64,000 nucleotides of DNA from Erysipelotrichaceae bacterium (lineage in GTDB: Bacteria > Bacillota_I > Bacilli_A > Erysipelotrichales > Erysipelotrichaceae), in the NCBI GenBank assembly GCA_003543215.1, contig DPJD01000001.1, positions 395,954 to 459,953 of the forward strand, written 5' to 3'. Under the pieces are notes generated by a model. That model saw only the letters and a program-made list of their open reading frames with translations. It did not search any database and had not been told where the DNA came from. Made by a program: the position numbers and the translations under genes. Shown here piece after piece: positions 34,322 to 41,963 of this stretch (position 1 is the first letter of the stretch; each line of letters begins with the position of its first letter).

Positions 34322-35495
34322 AGCGGAACGCGTCCTGACTCGTTTTGGGGAGCTTTCAAATAAAGGTAAGAATCGTAAATTGTTTGTCAAACAATTGATT
34401 GCGAATCTAAAGGCGCAACTTTCGGCTTATCCTGAAGTTAAATACAAGAATCATTTCGATCGCATCATGGTCGAATTGAATGGTGCGCCTGAGGATAAAG
34501 TGATTGATTTGATGCGTCATGTCTTTGGCATTCGTTCAATCAGTCCTGTGGTCTTATGTGATGCGGATATGGATACAATCACACAGGTATGTTTACATTT
34601 GATGCAAAAAGAAGAAGCGTGTACGTTCAAAGTCATGACGAATCGTAAAGATAAGCATCTACCTTATAGTTCGGATGCCCTGAATCGCTCTGTGGCGACG
34701 GCAATCTTGTTAAACACTGAACATAAAGTTGATGTGCATAAACCAGAATTAAAAATCAAAATTGATGTCGATATGGAGAAAGCTGCGATCTCCACACGTG
34801 TTGTGGAAGGTGCAGGTGGCTTTCCAATTGGGGTTGGTGGTAAAGCATTGCTTTTGTTATCGGGCGGAATCGATTCACCTGTAGCAGCTTATCACATCAT
34901 GCGCAGAGGGGTCGAAGTGGAATGCATCCATTTTGCGGCACCTCCTTATACAACCATTCAAGCTTTGGATAAGGTCAAACAATTGGCTGAAATCTTGACA
35001 GCGTATCAAGCAAAGCTTAAACTGCATATCGTACCCTTTACGGATATCCAAATGGAAATCTATAAACAAGCGGGACCCGATTATGGGGTTATCTTGATGC
35101 GTCGATCGATGATGCGCATTGCGGAAGTCATCGCCGAAAACAACAAGTGTCTTGCCTTGGTTACGGGCGAGAACCTTGGTCAAGTCGCAAGTCAGACACT
35201 GCAAAGCATGCATGCGATTGAAGCGGATGTGGATATGTTGATGTTGAGGCCATTATTGAGTCTTGAGAAGAATGAAATCATTGACCAAGCTAAAAAGATT
35301 GGGACGTATGAGACTTCGATTTTACCGTATGAGGATTGTTGTACGATCTTCAAGGTATCAAATCCAGTGACCAAACCAAAGCTTAAGATCGTACGGTTGG
35401 AAGAAGCGAAGTGTGATTTGCAGGATAAAGAAGAAATTGCTTTAGCGAATATTGAAACGTTTGTCTTTCCAAGCATTGAAGAAAACTATTTATAG
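34308..35495 (+). CDS. thiI: tRNA 4-thiouridine synthase ThiI
   Basis: A 395-residue enzyme that adenylates and thiolates U8 of tRNA. It has a ferredoxin-like domain and THUMP domain (about 60-165) and a PP-loop ATPase with SGGIDSP at 185-191. There is no C-terminal rhodanese domain, as in Bacillus, so sulfur must come directly from the adjacent desulfurase. GAAGGAA (34292-34298) is 9 bases before ATG 34308. Overlap with iscS supports a sulfur-relay operon. Confidence 0.95.
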   Translation: MVEFKAERVLTRFGELSNKGKNRKLFVKQLIANLKAQLSAYPEVKYKNHFDRIMVELNGAPEDKVIDLMRHVFGIRSISPVVLCDADMDTITQVCLHLMQKEEACTFKVMTNRKDKHLPYSSDALNRSVATAILLNTEHKVDVHKPELKIKIDVDMEKAAISTRVVEGAGGFPIGVGGKALLLLSGGIDSPVAAYHIMRRGVEVECIHFAAPPYTTIQALDKVKQLAEILTAYQAKLKLHIVPFTDIQMEIYKQAGPDYGVILMRRSMMRIAEVIAENNKCLALVTGENLGQVASQTLQSMHAIEADVDMLMLRPLLSLEKNEIIDQAKKIGTYETSILPYEDCCTIFKVSNPVTKPKLKIVRLEEAKCDLQDKEEIALANIETFVFPSIEENYL

Positions 35496-35503
35496 GAGGA
35501 TTT

Positions 35504-36829
35504 ATGGCATTTGATAAATTAACCGAGGCGCTGAGCGCTACCTTTAAAAAGATTACCAAACAAGATCGTATTTCCGATAAACATCTGGATACGCTTTTAA
35601 GTGATGTCCGTTTGGCGTTATTGGATGCGGATGTGAATACCAAGGTCGTCAATGAGTTTTTAACCAAGATTCATGATCAGGCTTTGAATCAAAAGATTCT
35701 AAGTTCTTTGAAACCCAATGAAGCTTTGATGAAATTGGTTTATGATGAATTGGTTTTATTGTTGGGTCCTGAGACACCGGATTTTGACTGGCCAAAGGGT
35801 CAACGCAAGATCGTTCTTTTCGTTGGTTTGCAAGGTACCGGTAAAACAACCAGTGCGGCTAAGTTGGCGAAGTATCTCAAAGAGAAGAAAGATCGTAAAC
35901 CGATTCTAGTAGCGGCTGACTTAGCACGACCTGCTGCCATCGATCAATTGGAAATCTTAGGTCAACAGGCACATGTGGATGTTTATGCTGATAAGAATGA
36001 AAAGAATGCTTTGAGTTTAGTCAAAGCCGCGATGAAGCACATCAATGGTAAGGATTACGATACCATTTTGGTGGATACCGCGGGTCGTTTGGCGATTGAT
36101 GAAGCCTTGATGCAAGAATTGAATTCCATCTTCGATTTCTTACGTCCCGATGAAGTCTTATTGACTGTGGATGCTTTGAGTGGTCAAGATGTCATTCATA
36201 CAGCCGATGGTTTTAATAAAACCTTAAAATTAAGTGGCTTGATCGTCACTAAGTTTGATGCGGATGCCAAGGGTGGTGCTGTTCTTTCTGTCAAAGCCTT
36301 GACCGGTGTACCGGTTAAATTGGTTGGGACGGGTGAAAAGCTGGATGATACGGATATCTTCTATCCGGATCGTATGGCAAATCGTTTGATTGGTATGGGG
36401 GATTTGATGAGTTTGGTCGAACAAGCTCAATCGAAACTCGATGTGGAAGCCAGCGAACGCAGTATGCAGCGGATGATGGATGGAATCTTCACTTTTGATG
36501 ATATGTTGGAACAGTTCAATCAACTCAGTAAGATGGGTTCTTTACAAAATATGCTTAAAATGATTCCTGGTGCCAGCCAATTAGCTGGGCAGGTCAACGA
36601 TCAAGATTCCAATGCGATGATCAAGAAGAACAGAGCGATCATCTATAGTATGACCAAGGAAGAACGCAATGATCCAAGTCTACTTCGAGCATCCCGTAAG
36701 AATCGGATTGCGAAGGGCAGTGGGACATCGGTTACAGAGGTCAATCGTTTGATCAATCAGTTTGAAAAAGCGAAAGAACAAATGCGGATGTTGAAGCGGA
36801 TGTCCAAACAATTTCCTGGATTAAAATAA
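35504..36829 (+). CDS. ffh: Signal recognition particle protein Ffh
   Basis: A 441-residue GTPase that targets membrane proteins with SRP RNA. The N domain is followed by the G domain with GLQGTGKTT (near 108-116), DTAGR and TKFDADAKGG, and the methionine-rich M domain with MGSLQNMLKMIPG and GSGTSVTEVNRL. AGGAGG precedes the ATG. The usual ylxM gene is not upstream; instead ffh follows thiI. It ends in a terminator that contains the -35 of the rpsP promoter. Confidence 0.97.
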   Translation: MAFDKLTEALSATFKKITKQDRISDKHLDTLLSDVRLALLDADVNTKVVNEFLTKIHDQALNQKILSSLKPNEALMKLVYDELVLLLGPETPDFDWPKGQRKIVLFVGLQGTGKTTSAAKLAKYLKEKKDRKPILVAADLARPAAIDQLEILGQQAHVDVYADKNEKNALSLVKAAMKHINGKDYDTILVDTAGRLAIDEALMQELNSIFDFLRPDEVLLTVDALSGQDVIHTADGFNKTLKLSGLIVTKFDADAKGGAVLSVKALTGVPVKLVGTGEKLDDTDIFYPDRMANRLIGMGDLMSLVEQAQSKLDVEASERSMQRMMDGIFTFDDMLEQFNQLSKMGSLQNMLKMIPGASQLAGQVNDQDSNAMIKKNRAIIYSMTKEERNDPSLLRASRKNRIAKGSGTSVTEVNRLINQFEKAKEQMRMLKRMSKQFPGLK

Positions 36830-36835
36830 TTATTG

Positions 36836-36867
36836 ACTGTCAAGTTAAAAACCTTGACAGTTCTTTT
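36836..36867 (+). terminator. Terminator of ezrA-iscS-thiI-ffh
   Basis: ACTGTCAAG (36836-36844) pairs with CTTGACAGT (36853-36861) across TTAAAAAC, followed by TCTTTT. Confidence 0.82.
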
Positions 36868-36881
36868 ATTTCGAGTATACT
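36854..36881 (+). promoter_or_regulatory. Promoter of the rpsP operon
   Basis: Consensus -35 TTGACA (36854-36859) lies in the 3' arm of the ffh terminator; 16-base spacer; -10 TATACT (36876-36881). Here the -10 has no TG extension but the -35 is perfect. Confidence 0.8.
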
Positions 36882-36908
36882 AATGAAGTAAAACATGAGG
36901 AGGATCCT

Positions 36909-37181
36909 ATGGCAGTAAAAATTCGTTTAAAGAGAATGGGTGCTAAACAAAATCCATTTTACCGTATCGTCGTTGCAGATTCACGTTACCCACGTGATGG
37001 CCGTTTCATTGAAAACATCGGTTACTACAACCCAAACACAAAACCAGCTGAAGTAAAAATCGACTCAGAAGCAGCTTTGAAATGGTTATCCAATGGTGCT
37101 CAACCATCCGATACCGTTCGTAACTTGTTGTCTGAAGCTGGTGTCTTAAAAGCATTCCACGATTCAAAAAACAGTAAGTAA
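36909..37181 (+). CDS. rpsP: Small ribosomal subunit protein bS16
   Basis: A 90-residue protein of the 16S rRNA 5' domain. [24 protein letters not shown] is diagnostic and length fits the family. AGGAGGATCCT precedes the ATG. It heads rpsP-khpA-rimM-trmD, the conserved ffh-rpsP-ylqC-rimM-trmD-rplS order without ylqD. Confidence 0.97.
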   Translation: MAVKIRLKRMGAKQNPFYRIVVADSRYPRDGRFIENIGYYNPNTKPAEVKIDSEAALKWLSNGAQPSDTVRNLLSEAGVLKAFHDSKNSK

Positions 37182-37183
37182 TC

Positions 37184-37429
37184 ATGAACCTTGAGAAAGC
37201 TTTATTAGAATTGGTTCTACCGATCGTCAGTGATAAACAAAGCGTGAGTGTTAAGGAAATGACCAGTTTGAATGAGAATGAAATCTTGCTTTATGTGTAT
37301 GCAAAAAGCGAAGATGTGGCTCGTTTGATTGGACGTCAAGGAAGCATGGCAACGGCTTTAAGGAATGTTATGGCGATTGCTACGCGGGTTGAAAACAAAC
37401 GCATTTCGATCAAATTCGAGGCTTATTAG
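37184..37429 (+). CDS. khpA: KH-domain RNA-binding protein KhpA (YlqC)
   Basis: An 81-residue single-KH protein. The GxxG-type loop reads IGRQGSMA (near 49-56) in ARLIGRQGSMATALRNVM, as in KhpA, which with KhpB binds RNA and affects cell elongation in streptococci. It begins 2 bases after the rpsP stop and is coupled to it. Its stop codon lies at the base of a terminator-like hairpin that separates it from rimM. Confidence 0.92.
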   Translation: MNLEKALLELVLPIVSDKQSVSVKEMTSLNENEILLYVYAKSEDVARLIGRQGSMATALRNVMAIATRVENKRISIKFEAY

Positions 37430-37449
37430 GATGCGATGCATCCTTTTTT
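37428..37449 (+). terminator. Intra-operon terminator-like hairpin before rimM
   Basis: AGGATGC (37428-37434), loop GAT, GCATCCT (37438-37444), T to 37449. It overlaps the khpA stop and ends 5 bases before the rimM ATG. Confidence 0.75.
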
Positions 37450-37454
37450 AAAAC

Positions 37455-37952
37455 ATGAGTGAAAAAATACGCGTTGGTAAAATATTAAGAGGCTTTGGCA
37501 TCAAGGGTGAGGTGAAGGTGCAGATCATCACCGATGAACCTGAGAAACGCTTCAAAGTCAAAAAGGTGCTTTATCTTAAACAAGATGAAACGTTTTTACC
37601 TGTGACGATCACATCGGTTCGTTATCACCAAAGCAATGTGTTGTTGAGTTTTGCGGATCATCCGGATCTGACCAGTGTTGAAGGCTATCATGGTTGTGAA
37701 TTGTTTATTGATCGTAAAGATATCAAGAGTAAGGACAGTGTCTATGCTTTTGAACTGATGAATGTTTCGGTTTATAAAGAGGATGGATCTTTGGTCGGTG
37801 TCGTATCGGATATCTTGGATACCGGTGCGCATATCGTGCTGAGAATCAAAACAGACGCTAAGGATGTCTTGATTCCGTATGTGGATCGTTTCATCGTACG
37901 CTTTGATCAAACAAAGAATATTTTGGTCATTCGATGGATGGAGGGTCTATGA
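37455..37952 (+). CDS. rimM: Ribosome maturation factor RimM
   Basis: A 165-residue 16S processing factor that binds S19. The N-terminal RimM barrel begins IRVGKILRGFGIKGEVKVQ, and the C-terminal PRC-barrel (about 95-165) contains DILDTGAHIVLRI and IPYVDRFI. No Shine-Dalgarno precedes the ATG; the upstream bases are the T tract of a hairpin and TAAAAC. How the start is reached is unclear. It overlaps trmD by 4 bases. Confidence 0.93.
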   Translation: MSEKIRVGKILRGFGIKGEVKVQIITDEPEKRFKVKKVLYLKQDETFLPVTITSVRYHQSNVLLSFADHPDLTSVEGYHGCELFIDRKDIKSKDSVYAFELMNVSVYKEDGSLVGVVSDILDTGAHIVLRIKTDAKDVLIPYVDRFIVRFDQTKNILVIRWMEGL

Positions 37953-38680
37953 AAATCAGTATCTTGACCTTGTTTCCAGAAATGTTTGAAGGTTTCTTGA
38001 ACACCTCCATTATTAAAAAGGCACGTTTGAAAGAGTTGGTGGAGATCGAATGCATCGATATTCGATCCTTCTCAACCAATAAACACAAGCGTGTGGATGA
38101 TTATCCCTTTGGCGGAGGTCAAGGTTTGGTCATGGCGGTTCAACCGGTTGTGGATGCCTTGAAGAGCGTTAAAATGGATGATTCCTTTGTCTTGTTGAGC
38201 AGTCCACGTGGACAAGTCTTCAATCAAGCCAAAGCTCGAAGTTTGAGTCAGAAAGATCATATCATCTTCATCTGTGGTCATTATGAAGGCTTGGATGAGC
38301 GGATCACGCATTATGTGGATGAAGAGATCTCCATTGGGGATTTCATCCTTACGGGTGGTGAATTGGCCAGTATGGTTGTTACGGATGCGGTCGTTCGTCT
38401 ATTGGATGGCGTTATTCGTGAAAGCTCTCACCAAGATGAAAGTTTTGAACAAGCACGCTTGGAATACCCTCAGTACACCCGTCCTGAAGAGATTGTAGGA
38501 ATGCGTGTACCGGATGTGCTCTTATCGGGTCATCATAAGAACATTGAAGCCTATCGTTTGAAGGAATCCTTACGTGAGACTTGGTTACGTAGACCTGATT
38601 TGTTCTTGAATCAGAAATTGAGTAAAGAAGAGACCAAGGTCTTGATTGAGGTCTTGCAAGAAGAGCTTAAAAAGGATTGA
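37949..38680 (+). CDS. trmD: tRNA (guanine-N1-)-methyltransferase
   Basis: A 243-residue SPOUT methyltransferase making m1G37. The trefoil-knot SAM site is visible in YPFGGGQGLVM, SPRGQVFNQ, CGHYEGLDERI and SIGDFILTGGELA. ATG 37949 with GGAGGG just upstream is chosen; it gives the canonical start MKISILTLFPEMF and overlaps rimM by 4 bases. The rplS promoter begins in its last codons. Confidence 0.96.
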   Translation: MKISILTLFPEMFEGFLNTSIIKKARLKELVEIECIDIRSFSTNKHKRVDDYPFGGGQGLVMAVQPVVDALKSVKMDDSFVLLSSPRGQVFNQAKARSLSQKDHIIFICGHYEGLDERITHYVDEEISIGDFILTGGELASMVVTDAVVRLLDGVIRESSHQDESFEQARLEYPQYTRPEEIVGMRVPDVLLSGHHKNIEAYRLKESLRETWLRRPDLFLNQKLSKEETKVLIEVLQEELKKD

Positions 38681-38705
38681 TTTATTATTTTATCTGTGTT
38701 AAATT
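38677..38705 (+). promoter_or_regulatory. Promoter of rplS
   Basis: The -35 TTGATT (38677-38682) overlaps the trmD stop; 17-base spacer; -10 TAAATT (38700-38705) with TGT extension. Confidence 0.55.
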
Positions 38706-38711
38706 AATTGA

Positions 38712-38797
38712 GCCTATGGCTTAGCTAATTGGCTTGGCTGTTCCGCTGTCGCCTTAAAGATATGAACGGACCAATAAACATAAAGGAGCGTGAGAAA
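38712..38797 (+). promoter_or_regulatory. Folded rplS leader, candidate L19 leader
   Basis: ATTGG (38728-38732) can pair with CCAAT (38771-38775), and TCCG (38742-38745) with CGGA (38767-38770), enclosing a loop; a small AGCC/GGCT hairpin precedes. Firmicutes are known to have an L19 leader here. The match is by position and pairing only. Confidence 0.5.
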
Positions 38798-39145
38798 ATG
38801 AATTTGAATCTAGTAGAACAAATTACAAAGTCTCAAATGCGCACTGATCTTCCTGATTTTAAACCTGGGTACCAAGTCCGTGTGGATGTCCGTATTCAAG
38901 AAGGTAACAAATCCAGAATTCAGGCGTTTGAAGGCCTCGTAATCGCCCGTCAGGGCAAAGGCATTGGTGAATCGTTCATCGTTCGTAAAATGTCTTCACA
39001 AATCGGTGTAGAAAGAACTTTCCCGGTTCATTCACCCATCATTGAGAGCATCACTGTATTGCGTCGTGGTAAAGTACGTAGAGCTAAATTGTTCTATATG
39101 CGTGGACGTTCAGGCAAAGCATCTCGTTTGGTCGAAATTCGTTAG
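38798..39145 (+). CDS. rplS: Large ribosomal subunit protein bL19
   Basis: A 115-residue protein at the subunit interface. [20 protein letters not shown] and [11 protein letters not shown] are diagnostic; length fits. ATG 38798 is chosen for AAAGGAGCGTG just upstream; an in-frame extension to 38729 would cover the leader structure. It forms a one-gene unit with a leader and strong terminator within the otherwise conserved trmD-rplS-lepB-rbgA order. Confidence 0.97.
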   Translation: MNLNLVEQITKSQMRTDLPDFKPGYQVRVDVRIQEGNKSRIQAFEGLVIARQGKGIGESFIVRKMSSQIGVERTFPVHSPIIESITVLRRGKVRRAKLFYMRGRSGKASRLVEIR

Positions 39146-39146
39146 T

Positions 39147-39170
39147 AAAAGCCGGTCTTCCGGCTTTTCT
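39147..39170 (+). terminator. Terminator of rplS
   Basis: AAAAGCCGG (39147-39155), loop TCTT, CCGGCTTTT (39160-39168), then CT. It ends 8 bases before the lepB ATG. Confidence 0.85.
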
Positions 39171-39178
39171 TCTAAATT

Positions 39179-39721
39179 ATGGAAAAGAAACAAACTTCTC
39201 TCATCAAAGAATTCTTCAAAAGCGTCATCACGAGTCTTGTCTTTGTTTTGGTGTTGACCAACTTTGTGGTCAAACCCATCAAGGTCAATGGTTCCAGCAT
39301 GTATCCAACGCTTAAGGATCAATCCTTGGGATTCGCCAACATTTTAAGTTATCAACTCTTTGGCGTCGATCGCTTTGATGTGGTCATTGTGTATGTGGAG
39401 GCTTTGGATGAATATTTGGTTAAGCGTGTCATCGCTTTGCCCGATGAAGTTGTGGAAATGAAAGACGATAAGCTGTATGTGGATGGGGTATTGATTGATC
39501 AGAGTTTCTTGAATCAAGATTACTTAAAGGAATTCAATCAATTCACCACCAGTTTTGGACCCCTCAAAGTGGGCGAAAATGAAGTTTTCTTATTGGGTGA
39601 TAATCGTCCTTATTCCAGTGATTCACGTGTCTTTGGGGCATTCAACCTAGAAGATGTGATCGCAAAAGATACGTATATCTTTTATCCACTCAATGAGATC
39701 AATTGGTTTAAAGGTAACTAA
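39179..39721 (+). CDS. lepB: Type I signal peptidase
   Basis: A 180-residue S26 signal peptidase with one N-terminal membrane helix (about 14-31). The catalytic Ser40 is in NGSSMYPTL and the general base Lys82 in LVKRVIALP; GDNRPYSSDSR is box E. No Shine-Dalgarno is present before ATG 39179; the upstream bases are the tail of the rplS terminator. Expression may rely on read-through or re-initiation. rbgA follows directly. Confidence 0.95.
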   Translation: MEKKQTSLIKEFFKSVITSLVFVLVLTNFVVKPIKVNGSSMYPTLKDQSLGFANILSYQLFGVDRFDVVIVYVEALDEYLVKRVIALPDEVVEMKDDKLYVDGVLIDQSFLNQDYLKEFNQFTTSFGPLKVGENEVFLLGDNRPYSSDSRVFGAFNLEDVIAKDTYIFYPLNEINWFKGN

Positions 39722-40567
39722 ATGAACGTACAATGGTTTCCCGGTCACATGACGCGGGCAAAACGCGAAATGCAAGAAAAACTAAAGATGGTGGATATGA
39801 TCATCGAGTGTCGGGATGCACGCATTCCGCTGTCTTCTGAGAATCCACTTCTTTTAGACTTGGCTAAAGATAAGCCGCGCTTGATTGTTTTAAGCAAACA
39901 AGACATGGCCGACCCCATCGCAACGAAAGCTTGGATGCATCATTTGACCAGTGAGAACACCAAAGTCATTACCGTGGATCTGCTTGAGAAAAGCAGTCGG
40001 ACAAAGGTGATCGATGCGGCTTTGGAAGTCATGAAGCCAAAGTTCGATCGTTGGAAAGCGCGTGGTATTGGAGCGCGTAAGATCAAAGCCATGGTCGTAG
40101 GGATTCCCAATGTGGGCAAATCAACCTTGATCAATCAATTGGCGCAAAAGAAGATCATGACGACCGCCAATCGTCCAGGTGTCACGATGGCACTGAAGTG
40201 GGCGAATGTGCATCCTAAATTGGATCTCTTGGATACACCGGGTGTATTGTGGCCAAAATTTGATGATGCGAAAGTGGGGATTCGTTTAGCCTTAGCCGGT
40301 TCGGTCAGTGAGAAAGTCTTGCCAATTGATGAATTGGCTTATTATGCCTTTAAATTTGTATTAAAACATTATCCAGAAGCTCTGGAAGAACGTTATCAGT
40401 ATTCGGGGGATGATGTTCAAGCTTTCTTTGAACATCTCGCAAAACTTCGACTTTATGTTCGTAAAGACGAACTCTTGTTGGAGCAAGCGTATCAGACATT
40501 TTTACGCGAAGTACGCCAAGGAACGTTAGGAGCGATGAGTTTTGAGTATGTTGAAAACGTGGATTGA
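39722..40567 (+). CDS. rbgA: Ribosome biogenesis GTPase RbgA (YlqF)
   Basis: A 281-residue circularly permuted GTPase for late 50S assembly. Motif order is G4 (LSKQD, near 60), then G1 (GIPNVGKS, 127-134), then G3 (DTPGV), the order that defines the permuted class. The start MNVQWFPGHM is diagnostic. A helical C-terminal domain follows. It begins directly after the lepB stop, with AAAGGTAA upstream, and overlaps rnhB by 26 bases. Confidence 0.95.
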   Translation: MNVQWFPGHMTRAKREMQEKLKMVDMIIECRDARIPLSSENPLLLDLAKDKPRLIVLSKQDMADPIATKAWMHHLTSENTKVITVDLLEKSSRTKVIDAALEVMKPKFDRWKARGIGARKIKAMVVGIPNVGKSTLINQLAQKKIMTTANRPGVTMALKWANVHPKLDLLDTPGVLWPKFDDAKVGIRLALAGSVSEKVLPIDELAYYAFKFVLKHYPEALEERYQYSGDDVQAFFEHLAKLRLYVRKDELLLEQAYQTFLREVRQGTLGAMSFEYVENVD

Positions 40568-41156
40568 GAATGAATTTGAAGATGCATGTATTTTAGGTTT
40601 GGATGAAGCAGGTCGTGGACCGATGGCTGGACCTTGTGTCGTAGCCGGCGTCGTATTGCCAAAAGGATATACACATCCCTTGATCAACGATTCCAAACAA
40701 TTGTCAGCGAAACAACGTCAAATCTGCTTTGATGATATCCTACGCGATGCCTTATGGGTCATGGTTGTGACGGTGAGTCCGGAGACGATCGATCAAAAGA
40801 ACATCTACCAGTCAACCAAGGACTCCATGCGTATGATTGCGAAGTTCTCGGATGCGAGCTTGGTTTTGAGTGATGCGATGCCATTTAATGTAAAAGACAA
40901 ACGTGTCTTGGATTATATCAAAGGGGATTCATTGAGTATTTCGATTGCGGCCGCAAGCATCATTGCCAAGGTCACACGCGATCGCATGATGGATATCTAT
41001 GATGAGGTTTATCCTGAATATGGCTTCAAACGGCATAAGGGCTACCAAACCAAGGAACATAAAGAAGCTTTGTTAAAGTATGGAGTCTTACCGATTCATC
41101 GCAAATCGTATGAACCGGTTCGTCAACGGCTTCAAGCCAATCTTTTTGATTTATAA
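40542..41156 (+). CDS. rnhB: Ribonuclease HII
   Basis: A 204-residue enzyme cutting RNA in RNA-DNA hybrids. GLDEAGRGPMAGPCV carries the first catalytic Asp and Glu, SDAMPF the third acid, and SIAAASIIAKVTRD is typical. A TTG at 40542 lies 9 bases after AGGAG (40528-40532) and is taken as start; ATG 40548 is the alternative but is 15 bases away. It overlaps rbgA, the normal Bacillus order. Confidence 0.93.
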   Translation: MSMLKTWIENEFEDACILGLDEAGRGPMAGPCVVAGVVLPKGYTHPLINDSKQLSAKQRQICFDDILRDALWVMVVTVSPETIDQKNIYQSTKDSMRMIAKFSDASLVLSDAMPFNVKDKRVLDYIKGDSLSISIAAASIIAKVTRDRMMDIYDEVYPEYGFKRHKGYQTKEHKEALLKYGVLPIHRKSYEPVRQRLQANLFDL

Positions 41157-41191
41157 TCAGGAGACTAAATCGTTCATGCATATATAGAAGT

Positions 41192-41920
41192 ATGAAACGC
41201 GAACAATTACTTGCCTATAGTTTAAAATACAAGGGAGATCATCGATTGATCAAAGCGGCACTATTGCGCAATGAGCACTACGATGTGTGTACTTATAATG
41301 AAAAGTATTTGACTTTAGTGGATGCCAATTATCCGCAAAGTTTGAAACAACTTCATGATCCACCCTATGTCTTATATTTGCGAGGTCGTATCGACCTTTT
41401 AAATTTGCCCATGTTAAGCATCATCGGGAGTCGCAATCATGGATCCTACAGTGCAAACTGGACGAAGCAATGTGTCGAACACTTCAGTGACTATGTCATC
41501 GTGAGTGGGATGGCAAAGGGCATTGATGGACTCGCGCATACCCATGCGCTTAAACAGGGAACGATTGCGGTCTTAGGTTGTGGCATCGATCTGATATATC
41601 CGAAACAGAATACGGAGCTCTACTATCTGATCGCAAAGATGGGGTGTATTCTCTCGGAATACCCCGAAGGAACACCCATTCAGAAACATCAGTTTGTGGC
41701 ACGCAATCGGATCATTGCAGGACTCGGAAGTGCTTTATTGGTCATGGAATCACACTTGAAAAGTGGTTCGATGATCACGGTTAACGATGCCTTGGATTGT
41801 GGCAAGGATGTGTATTGTTTACCCTTTAGTTTGGATATGCCTGAGGGTCAAGGAAATAACCTTTTGATTCAGCAAGGCGCAAATATCTTGACAAACCCTT
41901 TAGAATTAACCAAACTATGA
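41192..41920 (+). CDS. dprA: DNA processing protein DprA (Smf)
   Basis: A 242-residue protein that loads RecA on incoming single-stranded DNA in transformation. The Rossmann-like core is present: SIIGSRNHGSYS, VSGMAKGIDGLAH, LGCGIDLIYP and KSGSMITVNDAL. It lacks the C-terminal winged-helix domain of longer DprA proteins. No good Shine-Dalgarno precedes the ATG; a TATATA (41181-41186) lies just upstream. rnhB-dprA-topA is the Bacillus order. Confidence 0.92.
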   Translation: MKREQLLAYSLKYKGDHRLIKAALLRNEHYDVCTYNEKYLTLVDANYPQSLKQLHDPPYVLYLRGRIDLLNLPMLSIIGSRNHGSYSANWTKQCVEHFSDYVIVSGMAKGIDGLAHTHALKQGTIAVLGCGIDLIYPKQNTELYYLIAKMGCILSEYPEGTPIQKHQFVARNRIIAGLGSALLVMESHLKSGSMITVNDALDCGKDVYCLPFSLDMPEGQGNNLLIQQGANILTNPLELTKL

Positions 41921-41963
41921 AATACAGACGTCCTCAAACGAGAGCGTTGCGTTAGGAGTTAAG

